Below are positions 1-5,807 of a stretch of DNA of 7,114 nt, piece by piece; position 1 is the stretch's first letter; each line of letters begins with the position of its first letter. Under the pieces are notes generated by a model. That model was given only the letters and a program-made list of their open reading frames with translations. It did not search any database and was not told the DNA's origin. A program made the position numbers and the translations under genes. The stretch covers positions 4,763-11,876 of the forward strand of contig DLGM01000437.1 in assembly GCA_002482705.1 (NCBI GenBank), read 5' to 3'. The DNA is from Cyanobacteria bacterium UBA7694. Lineage in GTDB: Bacteria; Cyanobacteriota; Sericytochromatia; UBA7694.

Positions 1-700
1 CCCGCCACAACAGCCAGATTTCAATCAAGAGTGCAGGAAACAACACCACCCCTTGAATGCGGCTGAGGGCACAAAAGAGACCAAAGGCTCCGGCTTGCCA
101 CCAGCGCCCGGTGCGGGCACACCAAAAAGCGCCCAGGGCCGTGGCCAAAAAGAGGCTTTCGGTGTAAGGCGCAGCCAAAAAATAAGCGGTTGGGAAAAAG
201 AGCAGGTACAACAAGGCACGCCGGGCACGTCGATCATTGTCGTCCAGGTGAACCAACAACTGTAAAAACCAAGCAGCTAAAAGGGTCGAGACAAAAGAAA
301 TAATTTGCCCGGCCACCAGATAATAGTTGTTAAAGGCATAAGCCAATGCCCTGACCAACCAAGGAAAGAGGGGGAAAAAGGCAATAAATTTATGTTCAGG
401 GGCATAGGTCACGTACCCATGCTCAGCAATATAAAAATAGTTGCGTGCGTCCCAATGGGTATAGGCGTTATAGAGCATGTGCCCCATTGGCTCGGTATTA
501 TTGCCAAGCACCCGCATCGCATAATAACTGGCAATAAAAAACAAGACCCGCAAGATCCCCACCCATAACAGCGCCCGCCATAACAGGCGGCCTTCATGGG
601 GGGTGAGACCCAGCCCTTGTGCAATTTTAAGCCCAACACGGGAGAGCCAGGGCTGGGAAGGTATCGGAGGGGGGGAAGAAGAATCAGCGATCAGAGACAT
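1..700 (-). CDS. PIG-V-like integral membrane mannosyltransferase (GT-C type), N-terminal part
   Basis: The frame is open from an ATG at 700 down to the left edge (233 codons plus one base), so the C-terminus is missing. The protein starts with a short hydrophilic Pro/Ser-rich leader, followed by hydrophobic helices at roughly residues 44-65, 105-124, 127-150, 162-190 and 200-232. Hallmarks of the PIG-V / GPI mannosyltransferase II family are visible: HWDARNYFYIAEHGY at 82-96, FFPLFP at 108-113 and FPTAYFLAAPYTESLF at 169-184. In GT-C enzymes the Asp after the first helix (here D84) is the presumed catalytic acid/base, acting on the outer membrane face with a polyprenyl-phosphate sugar donor. 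Bacterial members probably glycosylate lipids, polysaccharides or proteins; GPI anchors are not expected, and the acceptor cannot be read from the sequence. The gene is divergent from oxyR. Its Shine-Dalgarno site is weak (GCGGG about 8 nt upstream). The family call is firm; the sugar and acceptor are inference. Confidence 0.85.
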   Translation of the reverse strand, partial: MSLIADSSSPPPIPSQPWLSRVGLKIAQGLGLTPHEGRLLWRALLWVGILRVLFFIASYYAMRVLGNNTEPMGHMLYNAYTHWDARNYFYIAEHGYVTYAPEHKFIAFFPLFPWLVRALAYAFNNYYLVAGQIISFVSTLLAAWFLQLLVHLDDNDRRARRALLYLLFFPTAYFLAAPYTESLFLATALGAFWCARTGRWWQAGAFGLFCALSRIQGVVLFPALLIEIWLLWR

Positions 701-725
701 GGGTGTACCCGCTTGGCTTTTTCCC

Positions 726-731
726 ATTGTA
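726..731 (-). promoter_or_regulatory. Candidate -10 box (TACAAT) for the glycosyltransferase gene
   Basis: On the minus strand TACAAT (731 to 726) is followed by GGGAAAAAG. A transcript would start near 719, about 19 nt before the ATG at 700. No recognisable -35 hexamer lies 16-18 bp upstream; the best is CTAGCA, 3 of 6. This suits a weak or activator-dependent promoter. It is a prediction from pattern only. Confidence 0.4.
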
Positions 732-744
732 TCGTACTTGTCAG

Positions 745-766
745 CGACTGCTAGGGCTTGCAGTCG
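745..766. promoter_or_regulatory. Perfect 7-bp interrupted dyad, candidate OxyR/LysR-type operator
   Basis: CGACTGC (745-751) and GCAGTCG (760-766) form a perfect inverted repeat around an 8-nt spacer. LysR-type regulators bind interrupted dyads between divergent genes; this one contains T749-N12-A762, close to the T-N11-A core. It ends just before the oxyR TATAAT box, a position suited to autorepression. It also lies about 26 to 47 bp upstream of the predicted start of the divergent gene, where an activator could touch polymerase. It does not match the enterobacterial OxyR pattern of four spaced ATAG/CTAT elements, so the assignment rests on position and symmetry. Confidence 0.45.
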
Positions 767-767
767 T

Positions 768-773
768 TATAAT
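768..773 (+). promoter_or_regulatory. Predicted oxyR -10 box (TATAAT)
   Basis: This is an exact consensus -10 hexamer, with a predicted transcription start near 780 and a leader of about 18 nt. The -35 position (about 745-751) is occupied by the left arm of the dyad and has no TTGACA-like sequence. Confidence 0.55.
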
Positions 774-785
774 AGGCTCAGGGAT

Positions 786-790
786 GGAGG
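786..790 (+). promoter_or_regulatory. Shine-Dalgarno site (GGAGG) that fixes the oxyR start
   Basis: GGAGG is separated by 7 nt from the ATG at 798. It decides between this start and a much longer open frame whose ATG at 603 lies inside the divergent gene. Confidence 0.85.
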
Positions 791-797
791 TAAGTGC

Positions 798-1721
798 ATG
801 AATTTACGCGACTTAGAGTATTTGGTAGCATTGGCAGAATTGCGCCATTTTCGCAAAGCAGCCGAACGCTGTTTTGTCAGCCAACCCACCCTGAGCGGCC
901 AGATCAAAAAACTGGAGACCTATCTGGGCGTGCAACTGGTGGAGCGCAGCAAACACCGGGTCATGCTCACCCCCATCGGCGAAGAAATTGTACGCCGCGC
1001 CCAGCACATTTTACAGGAAGCACAAAACCTTGAAGAGGTGGCCCGGGCCTCCTCCGATCCCAGCGCAGGCCCCCTCCATATTGGCCTGATTCCCACCGTT
1101 GCCCCTTACCTGCTACCCCTCATTCTCGCGCCCCTGAAAGCCGCCTTTCCTCATCTTGACCTCATGCTGCATGAAGTGCAGACCGATGTCTTGGGCAAAC
1201 AACTGCGTCAAGGAAACCTCGACGTGGGTATTTTGGCGGTCCCATTACATGAAGAAGGGTTAAACGAAGAGCTGCTGTACAATGAGCCCTTTGTTTTGGC
1301 CACCCCGGCTGGGCACAGCCTCAGCCAGCAAAAACAAGTCTCTCTGAACGCTTTAAATAAAGAAACGCTGCTCTTACTCGAAGATGGCCACTGCCTGCGC
1401 GATCAGGCCTTGGAGCTGTGTTTTAGTGCCGGTGCCCGCGAACAACAGAGTTTTCGTGCCACCAGTCTCGAAACCCTCAAACACCTCGTGGCGGCAGGCA
1501 ACGGCATGACCCTATTGCCCCAGTTGGCCGCCCAGCCAGTATTACAGGGCGCCAGTTATTTGCCCTTTGAAGCCCCGGCTCCGGCACGTACGATTGGGTT
1601 GTTATACCGTGCCACCAGCAATCGCAATACCTTCTTTAAAACTTTTGGCGCCTGTATCCGTACCCACGTCGAAGCCCATTTGCCAAAGGGTGCCACCCAC
1701 AATTTGCCCGTCCGCAAATAA
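798..1721 (+). CDS. oxyR: Hydrogen-peroxide-sensing LysR-family regulator OxyR
   Basis: This 307-residue protein (E. coli OxyR has 305) begins MNLRDLEYLVALAELRHFRK, almost the E. coli sequence. The winged helix-turn-helix occupies about 1-60, including SQPTLSGQIKKLE at 28-40. The linker leads into GPLHIGLIPTVAPYLLP (91-107), typical of the OxyR sensing domain (about 90-300). The redox pair is at the canonical numbers: C199 in EDGHCLRDQA and C208 nine residues on, followed by SAGA. H198 and R201 flank C199, and RATSLETL and TLLP are also kept. In the known mechanism peroxide oxidises C199, a C199-C208 disulfide forms, and the cytoplasmic tetramer activates catalase, peroxiredoxin and iron-protection genes. 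The frame is open upstream to 603, but a GGAGG 7 nt before 798 and homology beginning at this Met fix the start. No catalase or peroxiredoxin gene lies beside it. Autoregulation through the upstream dyad is likely. Confidence 0.95.
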   Translation: MNLRDLEYLVALAELRHFRKAAERCFVSQPTLSGQIKKLETYLGVQLVERSKHRVMLTPIGEEIVRRAQHILQEAQNLEEVARASSDPSAGPLHIGLIPTVAPYLLPLILAPLKAAFPHLDLMLHEVQTDVLGKQLRQGNLDVGILAVPLHEEGLNEELLYNEPFVLATPAGHSLSQQKQVSLNALNKETLLLLEDGHCLRDQALELCFSAGAREQQSFRATSLETLKHLVAAGNGMTLLPQLAAQPVLQGASYLPFEAPAPARTIGLLYRATSNRNTFFKTFGACIRTHVEAHLPKGATHNLPVRK

Positions 1722-1726
1722 CCATG

Positions 1727-1751
1727 AAAAAAGCCGGTCTTGCGACCGGCT
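1727..1751 (-). terminator. Intrinsic terminator with GCAA tetraloop for the EF-hand gene
   Basis: Read on the minus strand, an 8-bp perfect stem AGCCGGTC/GACCGGCT (1751-1744 and 1739-1732) is closed by a GCAA (GNRA) loop and runs into six T residues (1732-1727). It starts about 32 nt after the stop codon of the gene at 1783-3000. On the plus strand the hairpin also follows the oxyR stop, but no T-run follows it, so it should terminate chiefly the minus-strand transcript. Confidence 0.9.
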
Positions 1752-1782
1752 GCTCAAGTGTTGAAAAGAGGTAGAAAAATGT

Positions 1783-3000
1783 TTACTTCATGCGGTAAGC
1801 GTTGAGAACCTTTTCAGATTCTTGCTCAACCGGGGTCACGCGGCTGCGGATCGAGTTGAAGTTGTTGGTGCTGACGCGGGCATTGTCAAGGTCGTTGTGC
1901 TCACGAGCGCGCAGAATTTCGTTGTAGGTATTCTGGGTTTCGTTGACCAGCTTGCCTTGAGCGGCATCGGGGTTATAACGGACCACGTCATCACCCAAAG
2001 AACGCAGGGTCTTGGCTTCGCCGACGAACTTCATATCGATGCTGTGACCAATCAGGCCGCCAGCGCCAGCGGCTACAGCAGCGCCGATCCCGGCACCGAT
2101 AGCAGCATTTTTGGGGCTCTTGCCACCAGCGAAGAAACCAATCAGGCCACCGCCGACAGCGCCGACACCCGCACCGATCCCGGCGTAAGGAGTCGCACGA
2201 CCGGTCACTTGGGATTCTTTGTCATCAGCAATGCGGTTCAGCTTGGTTTTGACTTCGTCGGGGGATTGGCTGTCATTTTTGATCGCGGCAATGTTTGAGA
2301 AAGCTTTGCTGATCGAGTTATCGGTAGCTTTGATAGCGCCTTGTACATCGGGCAGGTCTTTGGTTTGTTCAGCAATCGAGCGCAGGGTGGTGTTCAGGGT
2401 TTCGTAAGCGGCTTGGAAGTGGGTGTTGGCCATTTCCATTTGGCGCATATTGTAATCGCTGTAAGAACCGTTGTTGGACAGCTCCTGGAAGGTGCCGACC
2501 CAGGTCCGCCAAGAAGCGCTGTTGAGGGTGGTTTTGGCTTGAATGTGCAGAGCGCGGGAGGTGGCATCCGGGGCATTGGCGGTCATGTCACGGATGGAGC
2601 GAAGCGCGCTTTCCATGGTGCTGATGGCAGAGCTATAAGCACGGTTGCTGTCTACCAGGGTGGAATAACGTGCGCTGGGGGTTTCTTCGCTGGAGAAGGA
2701 GGGAGTCCAGACATGGCCCCAGTTGTTGCGAGCAGTGGTGCCGACATTGCGCAGGGTTTCGAGGCCATTGACATGGATGTTCATGCCTTTGCTGGGGACA
2801 ATTTTGCCTGCGTTGATTTCAACGGCATCGGACTTGAGGGCGGTGACCAGTTCGTGGCTGCTGACTTGGCCGTCTTTGTCGGTGTCAACGGCGCGCTTGA
2901 CGTGGTCTTCAACTTGGAGTTCGTCCATGACTTTGTTGTTGTTGCGATCGAAGGAGCGGACCAGCCAGTCATGATTCGTGAAATTAATGCTTCCAGCCAT
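1783..3000 (-). CDS. EF-hand and glycine-zipper protein of unknown function
   Basis: I do not recognise this 405-residue protein as a named family. Residues 18-29 form a degenerate EF-hand loop (D18, N20, N22, D26, but Gln at position 12). Residues 39-50, DTDKDGQVSSHE, form a textbook calcium loop (D39, D41, D43, G44, S47, E50). Residues about 110-265 are polar, alanine-rich and probably helical. Residues 272-318 form a Gly/Ala-rich glycine zipper made of two tandem 30-residue units, beginning AGIGAGVGAV at 273 and AGIGAAVAAG at 303. This could insert in membranes or pack helices tightly. A charged, probably helical tail runs from about 319 to 405. There is no signal peptide, lipobox or cysteine, so it is either cytoplasmic or exported by a non-Sec route. 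AGAGGT lies 8 nt before the ATG. The gene stands alone, with its own terminator and a repeat-rich upstream region. Calcium binding is a sound prediction; membrane activity is inference and the role is unknown. Confidence 0.85.
   Translation of the reverse strand: MAGSINFTNHDWLVRSFDRNNNKVMDELQVEDHVKRAVDTDKDGQVSSHELVTALKSDAVEINAGKIVPSKGMNIHVNGLETLRNVGTTARNNWGHVWTPSFSSEETPSARYSTLVDSNRAYSSAISTMESALRSIRDMTANAPDATSRALHIQAKTTLNSASWRTWVGTFQELSNNGSYSDYNMRQMEMANTHFQAAYETLNTTLRSIAEQTKDLPDVQGAIKATDNSISKAFSNIAAIKNDSQSPDEVKTKLNRIADDKESQVTGRATPYAGIGAGVGAVGGGLIGFFAGGKSPKNAAIGAGIGAAVAAGAGGLIGHSIDMKFVGEAKTLRSLGDDVVRYNPDAAQGKLVNETQNTYNEILRAREHNDLDNARVSTNNFNSIRSRVTPVEQESEKVLNAYRMK
2047..2184 (-). repeat. Imperfect 90-bp tandem repeat inside the glycine-zipper region
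   Basis: The plus-strand blocks CCGATCCCGGC (2084-2094 and 2174-2184) and ACCAATCAGGCC (2047-2058 and 2137-2148) each recur at exactly 90 bp, which is 30 codons. Over the 16 codons starting at residues 273 and 303, about 39 of 48 bases match by hand alignment. The two protein units share AGIGA at the start and GGLIG at the end. Confidence 0.75.
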
Positions 3001-3008
3001 TGTTTTTT

Positions 3009-3014
3009 ACCTCT
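3009..3014 (-). promoter_or_regulatory. Shine-Dalgarno site (AGAGGT) of the EF-hand gene
   Basis: On the minus strand AGAGGT lies 8 nt before the ATG at 3000. This is a normal site and contrasts with the absence of one before priA and marR. Confidence 0.7.
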
Positions 3015-3038
3015 TTTGATTCACTTAACGCTATTTTG

Positions 3039-3059
3039 GAGTCACTTGAGCGGTGACTC
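3039..3059. promoter_or_regulatory. 7-bp inverted repeat in the EF-hand gene leader
   Basis: GAGTCAC (3039-3045) pairs perfectly with GTGACTC (3053-3059) across a 7-nt loop. No T-run follows on either strand, so it is not an intrinsic terminator. It contains one of the TCACTT repeats and would lie near the start of the EF-hand transcript, as an operator or an mRNA hairpin. Confidence 0.45.
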
Positions 3060-3063
3060 TGTT

Positions 3064-3069
3064 CTTATA
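3064..3069 (-). promoter_or_regulatory. Candidate -10 box (TATAAG) for the EF-hand gene
   Basis: TATAAG on the minus strand matches consensus at 5 of 6 positions and would start transcription near 3057, giving a leader of about 57 nt. No convincing -35 box lies at the right spacing. Confidence 0.3.
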
Positions 3070-3082
3070 GATCACTTACGCG

Positions 3083-3092
3083 AGAATATTCT
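3083..3092. promoter_or_regulatory. Perfect 10-bp palindrome AGAATATTCT
   Basis: This AT-rich perfect palindrome lies just upstream of the candidate EF-hand -10 box, in the region shared with priA. It sits inside a looser dyad with arms CGAGA (3081-3085) and TCTCG (3097-3101). It may be an operator, but 10-bp palindromes also arise by chance. Confidence 0.3.
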
Positions 3093-3158
3093 TATCTCTC
3101 GGCTAAGCAAGCATTAAGAAATAGTTAATTCAGAAAACCCCTCGGAACTTTGACAGAC

Positions 3159-3167
3159 TGCTACAAT
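3159..3167 (+). promoter_or_regulatory. Extended -10 promoter (TGCTACAAT) for priA
   Basis: TG-C-TACAAT matches the extended -10 pattern TGnTATAAT with one mismatch. The predicted start of transcription is about 3174-3175, coinciding with the ATG at 3175. A nearby TTGACA (3150-3155) is only 6 bp from the -10 box, too close to serve as its -35. Confidence 0.45.
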
Positions 3168-5655
3168 GGGAAACATGATTGCCCTTGAGCTTTTGACCCT
3201 GGCCGAGCCCGCCAGCCCCTATTCCTCGGCCCCCCTGCTCGCAGAGGTATTGATTGAAGATCTGCCCGCCCATGTAGAGCGCGACATTTATACCTATCAG
3301 GTGCCGACCCACCTGAGCCCAGAGGTGCGGCCCGGAAGTCAAGTGGCTGTCCCTTTTGGCAGCCAAACCCGCCTGGGATATGTTTTACGCCTGCATCAGG
3401 AACAGCCCAATGTACCGCTGAAACCCCTACAATCGGTGACGGGTCACCAGCTCTTAGAACCGGTCTACCTGCAATGGCTCAACTGGATCAGCGCCTATTA
3501 TCTGGCTTCCCTCAGCCAAGTGGTGACGGCAGCTCTGCCCGCCCGTTTAAGCAGCCGTCTCAAGAAGCAACTGGCTCCCACCGTACCGCCCGGTGAGTTT
3601 TTAGATCGCGTTGCCCTGTTGTTTTCCGATCAGCCTGAGTTACAGGATTTTGCCCACTTCCTGGTTGCCAGTGCCCCCCAATGGAAAACACCCACTGGCT
3701 GTAAGGCCCGTTACCGGGCAAAAGCCACCGCCTGGATTGACACCCTCCGCAAACACCAACTGTTGACCCTCGAACAGGTGGTCCAGGCCGGGGGCAAACG
3801 CCGTGAACAGCTCCACGTCACCTACCTGGGGGAACCGCCCGGCCTGAGCAAGCGCCAGCTCGAAATTATCCAACTCTTGCGCCAGCGCGGGGGCCAAGCA
3901 TTGCTGAGCCAATTTTTAGCAGCGGCGCAGACCACAGGCCCCACTCTGCGCCGCCTCGAAGAGCTGGGAGCATTGGCGATTGAAAACAGCGGTCAGCGGC
4001 GGATACCTTTACCCGGTGCCAGTTGGCATAATCCCCAGCGTCTGCCCCTGATCCCCGCTCAACAGCAAGCCCTGGACGCAATTCTTACCGCCCTCAGCCA
4101 GCCCCCAGCCAGCCACAGCCTCTTGCTGCACGGGGTGACGGGCAGCGGCAAAACCGAAGTGTATATGTATGCCATCAGCCACGTATTGGCCCAGGGGGGC
4201 GGGGCGCTCATGCTGGTACCAGAAATTGCCCTGACCCCGGCGATGTTACAGCGTTTTCGCCGTTTTTTTGGGGATGAGGTGGCCGTGTTACACAGCCGCC
4301 TGTCCACCGGCGAGTTTGTCGATGAATGGGAGCGTATCCGCAATGGGGATGTCCGCATTGTGATTGGGGCGCGCTCAGCAATTTTTGCCCCGGTTCATAA
4401 TTTGCGCCTGATCGTCATTGATGAGGAACACGAAACCAGCTTTAAACAAGATGATAACCTGCGTTATGATGCCCGCACCTTGGCTGTCGCCCGCATGTAT
4501 CTCCACCAGGGGCTGGTGGTGTTTGGCAGTGCCACCCCGCGCATTGAAAGTTATGCCTTGGCGCAACAGGGGAAGATGCCCTATATCCAAATGCCCGACC
4601 GGGTCCACGCCCAACCCATGCCCCCGGTGACGGTGATTGATATGCGCCAAGAGCAAGAGCTGGGTAACTTTGGCGCTTTTAGCCATTATCTCGTCATGGA
4701 AATGGGCACCGCCTTGGCCCAACAAGAGCAGATCATTTTGTTGCTCAACCGTCGCGGTTATGCCAGCACCCTGCTCTGCCGCAGCTGTGGCGAACCCGTC
4801 CGCTGCCGCCGCTGTGATGTCAGCTTGACCCTGCACAAAGGGGCTGGGCTGCTCAAGTGCCACTACTGCGACCATACCGAGCCTGAGCCCAGCCATTGCC
4901 CAAGCTGTAAAAGCCCGGCCATTCGCACCTTTGGTCTGGGTACCGAGCGCTTAGAACAAATCACCGCCAAACTGTTCCCAGAAGCTCGCCTCTTGCGCAT
5001 GGACAGCGACACCACCGCCACCAAAGACGCTCACCACCACTTGCTGGAGCGCTTTAGCAAAGGGGAGGCCGACATTTTGATTGGCACACAAATGGTGGCC
5101 AAGGGGCTCGACTTCCCCAAAGTCACCCGGGTCGGCATCTTGGCGGCTGACCAAGCCCTCAACTTACCCGACTTTCGTGCCGCAGAGCGCACCTTTCAGT
5201 TGCTGACCCAAGCGGCCGGGCGCGCCGGGCGCAGCGATCTGCCCAGCCGCATTGTCTTGCAAACCTATGCGCCCGAGCACCCAGCGGTGGCCTTTGCCAA
5301 ACACCACGATTACCACGGTTTTGCCGCCGCCGAAATGGCGCAACGCCAGGCGTTTGGTTACCCTCCGTTTGCCCAGTTGATCAAGGTCTTGTTTGCCCAT
5401 TCACGGGCTGCCATTGCCGAAGCCGAAGCCGAAGCCTTTGCCGCCAGCCTTAACGCCGAAGCCCCTGGGCTGCTGATCCTCTTAGGGCCAGCACCTGCAC
5501 CTATAGCCCGACTTCAGAGCCTATACCGTTTTCAGCTATTGATCAAAACACCCGATCTGGCTCCCCTGCGCCCCATCCTCAAGCGTTTAGCCCAGCGCAC
5601 TTACCCCCGTTTACACCGTTTTAGCATTGATATGGATCCTTACAGCATGCTCTAA
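3166..5655 (+). CDS. priA: Primosomal protein N', replication-restart 3'-5' DNA helicase PriA
   Basis: PriA recognises stalled forks and D-loops and helps reload the replicative helicase. The N-terminal 3'-end-binding domain is at about 25-130 (LLAEVLIEDLPAHVE, then VAVPFGSQTRLGYVLRL), followed by a winged-helix region including YYLASLSQVVTAALPARL. The helicase core begins near 295. Visible motifs are Walker A GVTGSGKT (323-330), Walker B DEEH (419-422), GARSAIFAP (from 401), GSATP (454-458), GTQMVAKGLDFP (from 640) and QAAGRAGR (682-689). Eight cysteines (538, 541, 547, 550, 565, 568, 578, 581) form the two zinc sites inserted in the second helicase lobe. The C-terminal domain ends with SIDMDPYSML. 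At 829 residues it is longer than the 732-residue E. coli protein, mainly at the N-terminus and winged-helix region, and no key residue is missing. The start is uncertain: neither ATG 3166 nor ATG 3175 has a Shine-Dalgarno site, and 3166 lies inside the predicted -10 box, favouring 3175 (826 residues). The gene stands alone between a divergent gene and marR. Confidence 0.96.
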   Translation: MGNMIALELLTLAEPASPYSSAPLLAEVLIEDLPAHVERDIYTYQVPTHLSPEVRPGSQVAVPFGSQTRLGYVLRLHQEQPNVPLKPLQSVTGHQLLEPVYLQWLNWISAYYLASLSQVVTAALPARLSSRLKKQLAPTVPPGEFLDRVALLFSDQPELQDFAHFLVASAPQWKTPTGCKARYRAKATAWIDTLRKHQLLTLEQVVQAGGKRREQLHVTYLGEPPGLSKRQLEIIQLLRQRGGQALLSQFLAAAQTTGPTLRRLEELGALAIENSGQRRIPLPGASWHNPQRLPLIPAQQQALDAILTALSQPPASHSLLLHGVTGSGKTEVYMYAISHVLAQGGGALMLVPEIALTPAMLQRFRRFFGDEVAVLHSRLSTGEFVDEWERIRNGDVRIVIGARSAIFAPVHNLRLIVIDEEHETSFKQDDNLRYDARTLAVARMYLHQGLVVFGSATPRIESYALAQQGKMPYIQMPDRVHAQPMPPVTVIDMRQEQELGNFGAFSHYLVMEMGTALAQQEQIILLLNRRGYASTLLCRSCGEPVRCRRCDVSLTLHKGAGLLKCHYCDHTEPEPSHCPSCKSPAIRTFGLGTERLEQITAKLFPEARLLRMDSDTTATKDAHHHLLERFSKGEADILIGTQMVAKGLDFPKVTRVGILAADQALNLPDFRAAERTFQLLTQAAGRAGRSDLPSRIVLQTYAPEHPAVAFAKHHDYHGFAAAEMAQRQAFGYPPFAQLIKVLFAHSRAAIAEAEAEAFAASLNAEAPGLLILLGPAPAPIARLQSLYRFQLLIKTPDLAPLRPILKRLAQRTYPRLHRFSIDMDPYSML

Positions 5656-5797
5656 AGCAGGCTATCCCAAAATGGCTCATTGACTGAATTTTGCCTGAGG
5701 GGGAGCAAGGGGGACTTCTTCGCCCTGCACCGTTCTGGCCTTGAAGCTAAAGCCTATCCTCTAGGCAAAAACGAGCGCCGAAGATTATTATTTCCAT
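5656..5797. other. Intergenic region between priA and marR
   Basis: This 142-bp stretch holds no coding sequence I can support and no clear terminator for priA. A 5-bp inverted repeat (GCCTA 5752-5756, TAGGC 5762-5766) is followed by five A residues on the plus strand, so it would act only on minus-strand transcription, where no gene ends here. The right end carries the marR promoter and operator. Confidence 0.6.
5786..5791 (+). promoter_or_regulatory. Predicted marR -10 box (TATTAT)
   Basis: TATTAT matches consensus at 5 of 6 positions. TAGGCA (5762-5767), 18 bp upstream, matches the -35 consensus at 4 of 6. Transcription would start at about 5797-5798, on the marR ATG itself. Confidence 0.45.
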
Positions 5798-5807
5798 ATG
5801 GAAATAA
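5788..5807. promoter_or_regulatory. Perfect 20-bp palindromic operator, likely bound by the MarR repressor
   Basis: The arms TTATTTCCAT and ATGGAAATAA are exact reverse complements with no spacer, and the symmetry breaks on both sides after 20 bp. Dimeric MarR proteins bind palindromes of this size and AT-richness, usually over their own promoters. It overlaps the predicted -10 box and the marR start codon (5798-5800), so binding should block transcription initiation for marR and the exporter behind it. The palindrome is directly visible; the binding protein is inferred from adjacency. Confidence 0.8.

Larger units (their letters stand above)
3021..3077. repeat. Three TCACTT direct repeats upstream of the EF-hand gene
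   Basis: TCACTT occurs at 3021-3026, 3042-3047 and 3072-3077, each followed within 1-4 nt by CG. The start-to-start offsets are 21 and 30 bp, near two and three helical turns. Relative to the EF-hand gene these read AAGTGA, in its leader and around its predicted promoter. They may be regulator half-sites; no regulator is identified. Confidence 0.4.

Noticed and set aside
25..639. Short open frames on both strands in the first 640 bases
   Set aside because: All are shadows of the glycosyltransferase frame, which is open to the window edge and carries the conserved family motifs.
603..797. N-terminal extension of oxyR beginning at ATG 603 (372 residues in total)
   Set aside because: It overlaps the divergent glycosyltransferase gene and the promoter region, has no similarity to LysR proteins, and a GGAGG site marks the true start at 798.
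2341..3117. Plus-strand open frame of 258 codons opposite the EF-hand gene
   Set aside because: It is antisense to a gene with clear EF-hand motifs, a Shine-Dalgarno site and a terminator; its Gly/Val-rich translation is what reverse reading of Ala/Thr/Asn-rich codons gives.
3150..3155. TTGACA as a consensus -35 box for priA
   Set aside because: It is 6 bp from TACAAT, and at 17-18 bp spacing there is only CATGAT or ACATGA, which would put the transcript start after both ATG codons.
4375..4896. Minus-strand open frame of 173 codons inside priA
   Set aside because: It lies opposite the helicase motifs and zinc-binding region of priA, and its low-complexity Ala/Gly/His/Gln translation shows no domain.
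5752..5766. GCCTA/TAGGC hairpin next to an A-run as a priA terminator
   Set aside because: The stem has only 5 bp, and the T-run is on the minus strand, so it faces the wrong way for priA.
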